NCBI GenBank assembly: GCA_006969745.1
Contig: CP030886.1
Coordinates: 1-64,000 of the forward strand
Source of the DNA: Cytophagaceae bacterium
GTDB taxonomy: Bacteria; Bacteroidota; Bacteroidia; Cytophagales; Cyclobacteriaceae
Length of the DNA: 64,000 bases
Direction of reading: 5' to 3'
This document shows positions 9,294 to 18,475 of the stretch, piece by piece. Both the position numbers and the translations under genes were made by a program. Under the pieces are notes generated by a model that saw only the letters and a program-made list of their open reading frames with translations, was not told the origin of the DNA and searched no databases. Numbering within the stretch: the first letter of the stretch is position 1; each line of letters starts with the position of its first letter.

Positions 9294-9958
9294 GAATTAT
9301 TCTTTCCTATCAAACGCAGCAATTACCTGCTCCATATGCTTATGCTGCTGTGATGACAATCGATACAAAAAATCAGGGCATGTTAGATGTGGAGTTCAGC
9401 TTGGAGTATCTAGACAGAGATGAACTGTCAGATGATGAATTACACGCTGAAGGTTTCACCAGGAATGACAATTTTGAATGGAAAGGTGAAATAACTAATC
9501 AATGGAGAGATGAAGTTGAGGGCTTAAAGGATCTCTCCTATAAGCAAGAGCCTCATTCAGATGTATACCTTCATGTAGCTATTGATGAAAAGTCGCTAAA
9601 CTTTCCCGAACAAATTGATCAGGCAGATATGCTTTTTCAAGAACTGCTGCAAGCAATTCTTGAAAAAGCAGAACTTGAAGCACCTCTTAGCATCGAAATT
9701 ATTCTTGATAAAAGACCTTATAAGTTAATATGGGTTTTTTCTGAAAGGCTAATCAAAGTCAATGGCGAGGAAAGCAAGGAATGGAAAAGTGGCAGGACAC
9801 TTCTAAAAACCATTTATGGTTTAGATTTCGCATCAGCTCCGCAGAGTAAAAAACCAGGAAATAGCTCAATTAATTTAGGTGAAGGATTGTGGTATCAAAT
9901 CAGCGATAAAACGGTAAAAAATAAGCTAGCTGAGCTCGTAAATAGCTTAATGAATTAG
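9290..9958 (+). CDS. Unrecognised protein co-transcribed with menE
   Basis: 222 residues; the start overlaps the menE stop by 4 bp (ATGA), so it is translated with menE. It is soluble with no signal peptide or membrane segment, acidic in the first half, with a helical middle (ADMLFQELLQAILEKAEL). I recognise no domain. Position suggests a role near menaquinone synthesis, but this is inference from coupling only. Confidence 0.65.
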   Translation: MRIILSYQTQQLPAPYAYAAVMTIDTKNQGMLDVEFSLEYLDRDELSDDELHAEGFTRNDNFEWKGEITNQWRDEVEGLKDLSYKQEPHSDVYLHVAIDEKSLNFPEQIDQADMLFQELLQAILEKAELEAPLSIEIILDKRPYKLIWVFSERLIKVNGEESKEWKSGRTLLKTIYGLDFASAPQSKKPGNSSINLGEGLWYQISDKTVKNKLAELVNSLMN

Positions 9959-10050
9959 TTTATACTATCAGTCTGGTCTTGCTATTGATGCGCTAAAAAC
10001 GTAAATTCAGGATGATTAACATTCGAATTTTCAACCTTTAACTCAACCTT

Positions 10051-10407
10051 ATGAAAAGCTTAGGATTTATTGGAAAACTCATGTATGCAGGGCCAATGGC
10101 TATGTTTGGTATTTTTCACCTTATGGGTGCCGATGACATGACTGGGATGGTACCTGACTTCTTGCCAGCACCCATTTTCTTCGTTTACCTCACCGGTATT
10201 GCTCTTATTCTTGCTGCTGTAGCTATTATCATTGGCAAGAAGGCCAAATTAGCCACACAGCTATTGGGTCTGATGCTTGCCTTGTTCGCTGTTTTAATCC
10301 ATTTATCTGGATTTTTAAGTCAAGATCCAGTAAGTTCGTCGATGTTCTTAAAAGACATGGCATTGGCTGGTGGTGCATGGTTTATGAGTGCTCACCTGTC
10401 CGACTAA
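10051..10407 (+). CDS. DoxX-like small membrane protein
   Basis: 118 residues with four hydrophobic helices (GKLMYAGPMAMFGIFHLMG; PIFFVYLTGIALILAAVAIII; LATQLLGLMLALFAVLIHL; a short C-terminal one), the layout and opening typical of the DoxX family of inner-membrane proteins. Function in this context is unknown. It is a single-gene unit followed by a strong terminator. Confidence 0.7.
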   Translation: MKSLGFIGKLMYAGPMAMFGIFHLMGADDMTGMVPDFLPAPIFFVYLTGIALILAAVAIIIGKKAKLATQLLGLMLALFAVLIHLSGFLSQDPVSSSMFLKDMALAGGAWFMSAHLSD

Positions 10408-10449
10408 GAAAAAACCTTATTCTAGATTCTAGATAAGTATGAAGAGAGG

Positions 10450-10478
10450 CCCTGACAACATAATGTCAGGGTTTTTTT
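10450..10478 (+). terminator. Rho-independent terminator after the DoxX-like gene
   Basis: Perfect 8-bp stem CCCTGACA (10450-10457) / TGTCAGGG (10464-10471), 6-nt loop, then seven T residues. The convergent radical SAM gene ends just beyond it at 10480. Confidence 0.9.
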
Positions 10479-10479
10479 A

Positions 10480-11529
10480 TTAGAATAAACTATAGCTACC
10501 TCCTTTTCGAAAGTGTGTTGTTGACAATGGCTTAAATGACTTATCGCCAAAGTATTTGCGCTTACTCACCACAAACAGCTTGCGTATAATTTCGGATATC
10601 TTTCCATCTCCCTTTATTCTTCTTCCATATTCAGTATCATTCACATTTCCACCATGTAGCTCCTGGATTTGATTCCAGACTTTGTCTACCCTGTCCGGAA
10701 AGTTCTTATTCAACCAATCATAAAATATCTTACCTATCTGTCCATTTAGTCTCACGACAGTATAGCTGGCAAACGATGCACCTGCATTTGAAGCTTCCTT
10801 TAGTATGTCCGGTATTTCGTGATGATTGAGTCCCGGTATAATTGGTGCTTCCATTACTCCTACCGGGATATTTTCCTTTGCGAGCAGCTCCATTGCCTGA
10901 AGTTTCTTAACTGCACTTGCAGTTCTGGGCTCCAATTTTTGTCTTAATTTTTCATCCAGTGAGGTTATTGAAAATATGACCTGAACCAGATTAGATTGAG
11001 CCAGTTCTTTTAATAAATCGATATCTCGTGTAACTAACGCATTCTTGGTAATAATCCCGACCGGATTTTGATACTTATTAAACACCTCAAGCAAGCTTCT
11101 GGTCAATTGGTATTTACGCTCTATCGGTTGATAACAATCCGTATTCCCACTGAGCATGATGGTTCGAGGTTTGTAAGTAGGACTTAAAAGTTCATTTTCC
11201 AAAAGCTTTGGTGCATCTGGTTTCACTATGAGTTTGGTTTCAAAATCCAGACCAGCACTAAAGCCCCAATATTCATGTGAATTTCTGGCATAGCAATACA
11301 CACATCCGTGCTCACATCCCTGGTAAGGGTTAATGGATGCACTCATACCAATATCCGGGCTTTTGTTAGTTGAGATTATCTTCTTTGGTGTTTCCTTGAA
11401 TATCTCGACATGGGGTTTGCCATCTATCAACTCCTCATCTAATCCATCATAATCTTCAGTATCCAGTCTTTGCGATGCAAACTTGTTTGCCACATTTATC
11501 TGTGCGCCTTTTCCCCTTAAGTAATCCAT
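10480..11529 (-). CDS. Radical SAM protein of the PA0069 / spore-photoproduct-lyase-like family
   Basis: 349 residues. The Cx3Cx2C iron-sulfur motif (CEHGCVYCYAR) lies at about residues 74-84, preceded by SASINPYQG and followed by WGFSAGLDFETKLIVK, the pattern of the PA0069 family. Further motifs: TIMLSGNTDCYQPIE and GVMEAPIIPGLNHHEI. Members bind a 4Fe-4S cluster and S-adenosylmethionine; the reaction is not established for this family. The next gene on the same strand (rhomboid) ends 28 bp upstream of its start. Confidence 0.85.
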   Translation of the reverse strand: MDYLRGKGAQINVANKFASQRLDTEDYDGLDEELIDGKPHVEIFKETPKKIISTNKSPDIGMSASINPYQGCEHGCVYCYARNSHEYWGFSAGLDFETKLIVKPDAPKLLENELLSPTYKPRTIMLSGNTDCYQPIERKYQLTRSLLEVFNKYQNPVGIITKNALVTRDIDLLKELAQSNLVQVIFSITSLDEKLRQKLEPRTASAVKKLQAMELLAKENIPVGVMEAPIIPGLNHHEIPDILKEASNAGASFASYTVVRLNGQIGKIFYDWLNKNFPDRVDKVWNQIQELHGGNVNDTEYGRRIKGDGKISEIIRKLFVVSKRKYFGDKSFKPLSTTHFRKGGSYSLF

Positions 11530-11557
11530 TCATTAAAATTACTAAATATATTAGTAA

Positions 11558-12103
11558 TTAAAATTTATTGGCTTTGGAAAAAGTATAAGCTGTGACCAAC
11601 CCAACCACTGCACCCATGAGATGAGATTCCCAGCTTATTCTGTCATCGAATGAAAGCAGTCCGTAAGCCATCCCACCATAGGAAAAAATGACAATGGCAC
11701 TAATGATTACTGATTTGAAATTTCGTTTGAATAGTCCATAGAAAACAAGGAAAGAAGCCAAGGCATAAATAAGGCCACTAGCGCCTATATGATAAAATGG
11801 TCTTCCGAAGATCCATACCAGAATGTTGGTGAAGAAATAGGCTTGAAAAAATACGCGAATAGCTAATGAAGGAAAGAAAAAAAACAAGCTCCCACCCAGT
11901 ACCAGCAGTGGAATACTATTTGACATCAGGTGGTTGAAATTGCCGTGAAGCAGTGGTGCCATTACCACTCCTACCAAGCCGGTGATTGATCGAGGGTAAA
12001 TACCCAAGTATCCTAAATCTACCTGAAGATAGTATTCGATTGCAAACACAAGCCACATTAAGAAGCAGAGCCTGAGAGGTGGAACAATTCCTGACTTATG
12101 CAT
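11558..12103 (-). CDS. Rhomboid-family intramembrane serine protease
   Basis: 181 residues and about six membrane helices. Catalytic features are present: HGNFNHLMSN in the second helix, the serine in GASGLIYAL, and the histidine in ESHLMGAVVG. It should cut membrane-protein substrates within the inner membrane; the substrate is unknown. The length is the minimal six-helix core with no extra domains. Confidence 0.85.
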   Translation of the reverse strand: MHKSGIVPPLRLCFLMWLVFAIEYYLQVDLGYLGIYPRSITGLVGVVMAPLLHGNFNHLMSNSIPLLVLGGSLFFFFPSLAIRVFFQAYFFTNILVWIFGRPFYHIGASGLIYALASFLVFYGLFKRNFKSVIISAIVIFSYGGMAYGLLSFDDRISWESHLMGAVVGLVTAYTFSKANKF

Positions 12104-12122
12104 GGAAGTAAATTAAAATAAA

Positions 12123-12153
12123 AAACCCTGACCTCATTGCTGAAATCAGGGTT
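12123..12153 (-). terminator. Terminator downstream of the TerB-like gene
   Basis: On the minus strand: CCCTGA ... TCAGGG stem around a ~14-nt loop, followed by a run of T. It separates the 12174-12635 gene from the rhomboid gene on the same strand. Confidence 0.75.
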
Positions 12154-12173
12154 AGATTTAATTTCTTAAGCAG

Positions 12174-12635
12174 TTAAGCTAATTCCTTAATCATCTTCAA
12201 TTCCATCAACTTTGATTCTTCATAGCTTACAGATAAGTAGCCTAATACGCCACCGGAAGCCTCAGCAATTTTCTTAGCGAGATCCTTAAGACTCGCGTGG
12301 TATTTCACTGCGAAATTTTTGTCAATCTTTGGGAGTATGAAGTTTAACTTTCTAAGCTCGGTAGTGATGGCAGAAATTCTGGCATCAGTTCCTGAAGGAA
12401 GTTCATCAATCAGCCTGTTGAAGTTTTCTTCGAACCCTTCTCCTACTAACTTATAAAACTCATGCAATTGCTCACGAGATCTGCTTTGTTTGCTACGAGC
12501 TACATCAATAGCCTCTCTTCGCTCCGATTTGTCAATCTTACCGTCTGCTCCGGCAATTAAAATAGCTACATATACAGGCGCTTGAAGCATTACCTGAATT
12601 TCATCTTCTCTTAGTGGTTCAAATTCTGGGATCAT
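12174..12635 (-). CDS. TerB-like helical protein
   Basis: 153 residues, all-helical and soluble. The segment AILIAGADGKIDKSERREA resembles the acidic metal-binding start of TerB/DjlA-type domains (A-DG-ID--E). Role unknown; TerB-like domains often bind metals or serve as protein-interaction modules. Ends before a terminator; monocistronic. Confidence 0.55.
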   Translation of the reverse strand: MIPEFEPLREDEIQVMLQAPVYVAILIAGADGKIDKSERREAIDVARSKQSRSREQLHEFYKLVGEGFEENFNRLIDELPSGTDARISAITTELRKLNFILPKIDKNFAVKYHASLKDLAKKIAEASGGVLGYLSVSYEESKLMELKMIKELA

Positions 12636-12765
12636 TCCTTTGGGATTTCAAATTTTCGGCTCGAAAATACAAAATTATTTCTGTGAAGAAGCTGACAACA
12701 CACCTAAATTTTGGTATGTTTTTTACCTAGATGCTATTACTTTTATCAAACGGATTAAGCGAACT

Positions 12766-13089
12766 ATGGAAAAAATTGATTTTACGTATCTGGAAGTACT
12801 GAGTGAAGACGATGATGATTTCAAATCTGAATTTATTGAGACATTTGAAACAACCTACAAATCTTTAACGCAAAAGATGAAGGATGAGCTGGCAGCAAAT
12901 GATTTAGACAACCTTGCAAAATCGGCACACCAATTAAAGCCATCGGCTAAAATGATCCAACTGTCATGCGCAGAGACTTTGGAAGAGATTCAGCATCATC
13001 CTGAAAAGGCTAATAGCAAGGCGCTGGACGATATTACAGCCCAATGTGAGGACGCTCTAAAGCAACTGAAAGACTGGGCTAGCCATTAA
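12766..13089 (+). CDS. Histidine-containing phosphotransfer (Hpt) domain protein
   Basis: 107 residues from the ATG at 12766 (an upstream in-frame extension shows no homology and starts inside the divergent gene's promoter zone). The single domain is a four-helix Hpt module with AHQLKPSAKMI; the histidine is the predicted phosphorylation site. It would relay phosphate between hybrid kinases and response regulators; the partner is not adjacent. The 3' end overlaps the convergent sanA-like gene by 11 bp. Confidence 0.8.
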   Translation: MEKIDFTYLEVLSEDDDDFKSEFIETFETTYKSLTQKMKDELAANDLDNLAKSAHQLKPSAKMIQLSCAETLEEIQHHPEKANSKALDDITAQCEDALKQLKDWASH

Positions 13090-13726
13090 TAGGCAGCGAT
13101 ATTTCTTCGCCAAGATATTTTGGTTTTCGCTGTAGGATATACAAATCCAGCACAGCCATGGTTCTGGCCAGAACTTCTCTCAAAGCGAGTGTATGCCCAA
13201 TTGGACCACCATCATCGGCTGAAACGGCTATGGCATCCATATCAAAATACTTTGCGATAAATAATGAACGATAGCAGTGAAACTCTTGTGTTACAATGGT
13301 CACTTTATTTTGCCCAAAAACTTCATTGCACCTGACCACTGAATCAAGTGTGCGAAGGCCTGCAAAATCAAGCGAAATATCTTCCTCTGGAATATTGAGA
13401 TCCCCTAGTGCTTTAAGCATATCTCTGGGCTCATTGTAATACTTTGTTCGGTTGTCTCCACTTACGAGTATGTGTTTGACCTTTTCGCTTGAATGCAAAA
13501 TAGCAGCTGTATTCATTCGCTCCACAAAAAATCGATTGGGATTGCCGTCTACTGTGCGCTTACTGGTTCCGAGTATAAGTGCGACCTCATTTTCGGGTGC
13601 AGAAGCGGAGTTGTATATGTAATCTTTAGTGGATTGAACCACCCAAATATTCGTTCCAAGAACGAAGAGAATTAAGCTTAATGTCGTCCACAGCCCAATT
13701 TGAATCAACTTTCTAAACTTGGTCAT
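13079..13726 (-). CDS. SanA/YdcF-like (DUF218) membrane-anchored protein
   Basis: 215 residues from the ATG at 13726, which overlaps the trmH stop (ATGA). One N-terminal membrane anchor (LIQIGLWTTLSLILFVLG), then a DUF218 domain: VALILGTSK, ILVSGDNRTKYYNEPRDM, LDFAGLRTLDSVVR, TIVTQEFHCYRS. In enterobacteria SanA affects envelope permeability to vancomycin at high temperature; the biochemical activity is unclear. Last gene of the parE-parC-trmH run. Confidence 0.82.
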   Translation of the reverse strand: MTKFRKLIQIGLWTTLSLILFVLGTNIWVVQSTKDYIYNSASAPENEVALILGTSKRTVDGNPNRFFVERMNTAAILHSSEKVKHILVSGDNRTKYYNEPRDMLKALGDLNIPEEDISLDFAGLRTLDSVVRCNEVFGQNKVTIVTQEFHCYRSLFIAKYFDMDAIAVSADDGGPIGHTLALREVLARTMAVLDLYILQRKPKYLGEEISLPING

Positions 13727-14385
13727 ACAGACACTCCTTTCGTCTTTAAGATCAAATCGGCTTCTCGCACAATCTTGCGGTACCAATTGGCCCGTAAATT
13801 CAATTTTTCCTTATCAGTCAATTGTGGCCATTCACCTAGCCTGGATTTCAAAACCGTCAGGCAAATGGCTGCACTCACTGATAAGTTAAAACTCTCGGTG
13901 AATCCATTCATTGGAATGTGAACAAAGGCGTCAGCTTTTTCCCCTGCTTCTTGTGTAATTCCGTCGGCCTCTGTACCAAATACAATGGCCATTTTCTCGT
14001 TCGGATCTAGATCAAATATGGATTGTGATGTTTCATGCAAAGACGTGGCGTAGATCTTGTATCCGTTTTGACGCAATGAATCGAAGCATTCGGACACATT
14101 ATCCTCCGAACGATCATGGTGATGGAGTGTAACCCATTTTGCAGCACCTTGAGTAATGCCCGTATTGACAGAGTATTCATTTTTATTCTTAATGAAATGC
14201 AAATCCTGAATGCCCATACATTCGGCTGTCCTCAAGACCGCACTTACGTTATGCGGCTTATCTATGTCTTCGAATGCCAGGGTCAAATGACGTGTCCGTT
14301 TTTCTAAAACCCGCTTAATATGAGCAAGCTTATTGTCAGAGACAAACTCTTCAAGCACATCTATTATGTCCTGGGCATTCTTCAT
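13723..14385 (-). CDS. trmH: TrmH-type tRNA 2'-O-ribose methyltransferase (SPOUT)
   Basis: 220 residues. Three SPOUT motifs are visible: DKPHNVSAVLRTAECMG (motif 1, catalytic Arg), MAIVFGTEADGITQEA (motif 2) and IPMNGFTESFNLSVSAAI (motif 3), forming the knotted SAM site. Best match is tRNA (guanosine-18-2'-O)-methyltransferase, though an rRNA target cannot be excluded. It overlaps the parC stop by 4 bp. Confidence 0.88.
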   Translation of the reverse strand: MKNAQDIIDVLEEFVSDNKLAHIKRVLEKRTRHLTLAFEDIDKPHNVSAVLRTAECMGIQDLHFIKNKNEYSVNTGITQGAAKWVTLHHHDRSEDNVSECFDSLRQNGYKIYATSLHETSQSIFDLDPNEKMAIVFGTEADGITQEAGEKADAFVHIPMNGFTESFNLSVSAAICLTVLKSRLGEWPQLTDKEKLNLRANWYRKIVREADLILKTKGVSV

Positions 14386-16976
14386 TCTTCTTTATTGCCT
14401 CCGAATAGACCCAATTGATTTTCTTCTTCTTCTACCTCTGACTGAATCGTGCTTTTGATGGCCTCCAGGTCAATCTTTGGTTCCTCTTTGGGCTTTTCAT
14501 CTTTTATGAGATCAACTGAAATCACTTGCTGAACCGGGAGCTTATTGCCAATGGCCTTCCAGCCTTTAATGTCAATCAAACTCATCAAATCAAGCTTTTT
14601 CTTTTCGTGCTTTCTACCCTCTTTGTAGGTGACTTCCACATCCGTTTCAATTCCCTTGGATATAAAAACGAGCTTAGAGCTTCTGGCTTCTGTCACAAAT
14701 GGGAATTTCTTATTAGGTGTATTGGTCTCTATAATGAATCGCTTGACATAGAAAGTCTTGGATTCTCCGTCGTAGTGGATAGCATTGAAAGAAGCATCCT
14801 GATCCAGCTTATAGATTCCCATTACATTGTTAAAATCGTAATGGTTGGTGAGTTCAAATGAAGTAGTCTCATAGCTGCCATCTTTGTAGAATGCCACAAT
14901 CTGATCTTCCGACATGAAATTACCCAGGTGGTCACCTCTCTCTTCTCGATTTAATCTACCGACGGTCGGGTCGTACCAGATATCCACACCTCCCAATGTA
15001 GACTTACCTTCTTCTTTCAATACTACCTTTCTAACCGGATATTTCGTCAAAATATTTCCACCTGCACCACGGCCTTTGATTTCAATTTCTGAGAAGTCAA
15101 AATCAAAAACTTTCTTTCTTGCTTTGCTAGCCTGTGTCAGGGAAACAGTAACGATCTCCGCTTCTCCATTTGGGTTGGCTGTGAAGTAATGAACCTTCCC
15201 TTTGCCTCCTTTGGTAAGGTCATACTCGCGATCTCTTGTGACCGAGAGTACCTGAAAACGCTTCACGTATGAATTGCCTGATTTTGCATCCACATAGGCC
15301 ATATTGTAAACCATACGTTCATCATTTTTCTTGAAGACCCCTACATGCAGTATGTCTTTACCAACAAAGGTTTTATCCTGAATTCTGGTGACTACGCATT
15401 TACCGTCTTTGGTAAAGGCAATGATGTCGTCGATATCAGAACAGTCACATACAAATTCATCTTTCTTAAGACCATAGCCGACGAAACCATCCTGCCTGTT
15501 TACATATAGCTTTGCATTGTTGGCTGCAACCACAGTTACGTTGATGGTGTCGAAGTTGGTAATCTCCGTCTTACGCTCACGTCCTTTGCCATATTTCTCC
15601 AATAAGTTTTGATAGTATGCTATTGCATAATCTGTCAGGTTATCTAAATGATGATCTACTTTCTCTATCTGATCTGATAAATCCTGGATCTGAGCATCTA
15701 CCTTACTCGTATCGAAGCGTGTAATGCTACTGAGTGGCTTATCGATGAGTCTCTTGTAGTCTTCGTTGGTGATCTCACGATAGAATGTATCAAAGAATGG
15801 TGTAAACAGGGTATTCAAGACTTCATAGCACTTCTGAAGATCACCTGAGTTTTCATAGTCAGGATGCTTATACATCCCTTCGTTGATAAAGATCTTGAGC
15901 AGGTTGCTGAAGAAGATCTTCTCTTTTAGCTCGGCTTTTTCAATCTCAAGTTCTTGTCGCAACAGATCAATGGTCTGATCTACTGATTGCTTAAGAATCT
16001 CAGACACACCCAAAAACATCGGTTTATCTTCAACAATAACACAGGCATTTGGTGATATGGAAACTTCACAATCGGTAAATGCAAAAAGTGCATCCATTGT
16101 AATGTCCGGTGAAATACCTGAAGCCAGGCTTACTAATATTTCAATGTCCTTCGCAGTATTATCTACTACCTGCTTGATCTTAATCTTACCCTTGTCATTG
16201 GCTTTTACAATGGATTCAATCAATGAAGTGGTGGTGGTCCCGTAAGGAATGTCCTTGATTACAAGCGTGGACTTATCTCGCTCCTCAATGGTTGCCCGCA
16301 CACGTACTTTACCTCCACGTTTTCCATCGTTATAATCCGTGACATCAATTTTACCACCGGTTAAAAAATCGGGGTAGAGTTTTACTTTCTTTCCTTTCAA
16401 TGTGGCAATACAGCCTTCCAAAATCTCGCAGAAATTGTGAGGGAGCATTTTAGTGGAAAGCCCCACGGCAATACCTTCAACACCTTGAGCAAGGAGCAAT
16501 GGGAATTTGACCGGGAATGTCACAGGCTCCTTCTTGCGTCCATCGTAAGAAAGCTGCCATTCGGTTGTCTGTGGATTGAAAATGACTTCCAATGCAAACT
16601 TGGAAAGTCGTGCTTCAATGTATCGAGCTGCAGCGGCAGAGTCTCCGGTACGTACATCGCCCCAGTTACCTTGTGTATCGATCAGCAGATCTTTTTGGCC
16701 AAGGTTGACAATGGCGTCACCTATGGATGCATCTCCATGCGGATGGTACTGCATTGCGCTACCAATTATGTTGGCGACTTTATTGTATCGGCCATCATCC
16801 ATTTCTTTCATGGCATGCAATATTCGCCGCTGAACGGGCTTTAACCCATCATTTATTGCAGGCACAGCACGCTCCAATATTACATAGGATGCATAATCCA
16901 GAAACCAGTTTTCATACATCCCCGATATAGGAATGACGTCATGTATCTGCTCCTCGTTTTCGTGTTCTTCTCCCAT
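14382..16976 (-). CDS. parC: DNA topoisomerase IV subunit A
   Basis: 864 residues. The N-terminal breakage-reunion domain includes DGLKPVQRRILHAM, QYHPHGDASIGDAIV and AAARYIEARLS, with the catalytic tyrosine at residue 119. A coiled coil follows (around 430-470), then a C-terminal region with degenerate beta-pinwheel repeats. Its partner parE is four genes upstream on the same strand, which supports topoisomerase IV rather than gyrase, although no gyrA is available for comparison. It decatenates daughter chromosomes. Confidence 0.92.
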   Translation of the reverse strand: MGEEHENEEQIHDVIPISGMYENWFLDYASYVILERAVPAINDGLKPVQRRILHAMKEMDDGRYNKVANIIGSAMQYHPHGDASIGDAIVNLGQKDLLIDTQGNWGDVRTGDSAAAARYIEARLSKFALEVIFNPQTTEWQLSYDGRKKEPVTFPVKFPLLLAQGVEGIAVGLSTKMLPHNFCEILEGCIATLKGKKVKLYPDFLTGGKIDVTDYNDGKRGGKVRVRATIEERDKSTLVIKDIPYGTTTTSLIESIVKANDKGKIKIKQVVDNTAKDIEILVSLASGISPDITMDALFAFTDCEVSISPNACVIVEDKPMFLGVSEILKQSVDQTIDLLRQELEIEKAELKEKIFFSNLLKIFINEGMYKHPDYENSGDLQKCYEVLNTLFTPFFDTFYREITNEDYKRLIDKPLSSITRFDTSKVDAQIQDLSDQIEKVDHHLDNLTDYAIAYYQNLLEKYGKGRERKTEITNFDTINVTVVAANNAKLYVNRQDGFVGYGLKKDEFVCDCSDIDDIIAFTKDGKCVVTRIQDKTFVGKDILHVGVFKKNDERMVYNMAYVDAKSGNSYVKRFQVLSVTRDREYDLTKGGKGKVHYFTANPNGEAEIVTVSLTQASKARKKVFDFDFSEIEIKGRGAGGNILTKYPVRKVVLKEEGKSTLGGVDIWYDPTVGRLNREERGDHLGNFMSEDQIVAFYKDGSYETTSFELTNHYDFNNVMGIYKLDQDASFNAIHYDGESKTFYVKRFIIETNTPNKKFPFVTEARSSKLVFISKGIETDVEVTYKEGRKHEKKKLDLMSLIDIKGWKAIGNKLPVQQVISVDLIKDEKPKEEPKIDLEAIKSTIQSEVEEEENQLGLFGGNKEE

Positions 16977-17294
16977 TTAAAAACTATATTGACTCATTAG
17001 GTAATAACCTATTACTATTAAAACTGAGACTAGATTTCCTACCAGGAAATAGTCGTTTGATATCTTATCATCGTCTTTTAGACGTGTGGCAATTTTTAGC
17101 GCTCCAAAAAAAGCCATCCCCTGGGGCAAATTCACCAGCAATATGATGTACAGAAATCCACGCTCGAGTGCACCGCGCAAGATGCTGCTCAGAGTTAGTG
17201 AACGCTGAAACATCTTAGTGATCAGAAAAAAGACTCCCAGGGAAATCAATTCTCCCACCACATAGATCGCGATATGGTAAATGTTGCTATCCAT
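16977..17294 (-). CDS. Small membrane protein between satD-like gene and parC
   Basis: 105 residues with three to four hydrophobic helices (IAIYVVGELISLGVFFLIT; GFLYIILLVNLPQGMAFFGA; LVGNLVSVLIVIGYYLM). No family recognised. It overlaps the upstream SatD-type gene by 8 bp and abuts parC, so the three are very likely co-translated. Confidence 0.65.
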   Translation of the reverse strand: MDSNIYHIAIYVVGELISLGVFFLITKMFQRSLTLSSILRGALERGFLYIILLVNLPQGMAFFGALKIATRLKDDDKISNDYFLVGNLVSVLIVIGYYLMSQYSF

Positions 17295-17904
17295 CGATCA
17301 GGTGGTGTATTAATTCTTTGCATAGCAAATACTCATCTATGGCCAGGCTTTTTCTTCTTCGCCATAAACTAGACTCATCTTTCGATTCGATTTTGGCCAT
17401 TGCTTTATAATCATGCCCTTGCAGGAAGCCGGATACTGTGCTTCTATCTTTGGGGTGCCAGCCATCAATAAAATGCTGTGTTATCTTCATCATTTTATTG
17501 ATTTGATCGCTCGCATTAATGGATAACAAAAAACGTCCATTATCCTTCTTCATATCGTTGAGCATCTTCCGTGCATCTGTCAGACCAGGCCCTAGCATTT
17601 CATAGGCTTTGTCTGGATTTATGGGTGTTTCTACTTCTCCTTCGTTCAAGACATAGCGAAGTTTAAAATCAAATTCTTCTTCCAGTATGTATTCTTCCAT
17701 AGCTAGAATGATATCCACACCTTTGGATGCAGATGACACGATTCCCTGAAATTCATCGCCCAGTGTTATTGTCAATGGTGAGTCAATGGAATCTCCATAG
17801 ATCTTATTAGCCCATTGCACAAGCACTTGAAAGTCTGACATCAAGACCTTACTATCTTTTTCGTGACTGCTCACGATATCCGCCATTAGAATGAAGCTGC
17901 CCAT
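17287..17904 (-). CDS. SatD-family protein
   Basis: 205 residues beginning MGSFILMADIVSSHEK, with LTITLGDEFQGIV in the middle, the conserved core of the SatD family. A C-terminal winged-helix-like segment is plausible. SatD was named from a streptococcal acid-tolerance locus; its biochemical function is not known. Co-operonic with a small membrane protein and the topoisomerase IV genes. Confidence 0.7.
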   Translation of the reverse strand: MGSFILMADIVSSHEKDSKVLMSDFQVLVQWANKIYGDSIDSPLTITLGDEFQGIVSSASKGVDIILAMEEYILEEEFDFKLRYVLNEGEVETPINPDKAYEMLGPGLTDARKMLNDMKKDNGRFLLSINASDQINKMMKITQHFIDGWHPKDRSTVSGFLQGHDYKAMAKIESKDESSLWRRRKSLAIDEYLLCKELIHHLIDG

Positions 17905-17968
17905 AGTTTATTTTACAAAACTCAAGTTATTGTATTTTTTTTACAATAATTTATTTTTTGCATAATTA

Positions 17969-18475
17969 TTACAATAAATTACTTGGTAAAGCTTGTCCTG
18001 AACCTATTTTATCATGATATTCATGATGAGCTTTTCTCACCAAGCCTCGAATCCTATTGAGTTCTGCATCTATTCTTTTATGATTTAAAGGGTACCAAAG
18101 TGATGGTTTGCAGATTACTTCATTGCCAAATTGGTCGTGATGATACAAGGTGAACTTATATAACCCATCCAAACTCATGATTTCAATGTCCTTAACCTCG
18201 TAAAAAGGTATTTGTATTTCGTACTCTCCTTCCTTCACATATAGATTTTCCTTATCGTAGGATACTTCTTTGATCTTCTTCAGAAAATCCCTCACCCTTG
18301 GCCAGTACACAAATACGCCCAATACTATGTAACTGACTGCTATGAGCCTGCTGGTCCAGTTGTCACTAAACCCCATAATGTAGATATAAGCTAACATTAT
18401 CATCGAAAGCATGATGGCAGTGAATATCTTGTATCGCTTTATTGATTGTATCGATAGTGATTTGGAACGTTCCAT
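17969..18475 (-). CDS. Membrane protein with PH-like C-terminal domain
   Basis: 168 residues. Two adjacent membrane helices (IFTAIMLSMIMLAYIYIMGF; LIAVSYIVLGVFVYW) are followed by a ~90-residue soluble domain of alternating strands (NLYVKEGEYEIQIPFYEVKDIEI) resembling bacterial PH-like domains. Its ATG overlaps the parE stop by one base. No function recognised. Confidence 0.6.
   Translation of the reverse strand: MERSKSLSIQSIKRYKIFTAIMLSMIMLAYIYIMGFSDNWTSRLIAVSYIVLGVFVYWPRVRDFLKKIKEVSYDKENLYVKEGEYEIQIPFYEVKDIEIMSLDGLYKFTLYHHDQFGNEVICKPSLWYPLNHKRIDAELNRIRGLVRKAHHEYHDKIGSGQALPSNLL

Noticed and set aside
12640-12765. Upstream in-frame extension of the Hpt protein
   Set aside because: No homology, begins 5 bp from the divergent gene start, and the ATG at 12766 gives a standard single Hpt domain.
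16437-16930. Several overlapping plus-strand frames opposite parC
   Set aside because: They are shadows of a strongly conserved topoisomerase coding region, rich in Cys/His/Trp from antisense codons.
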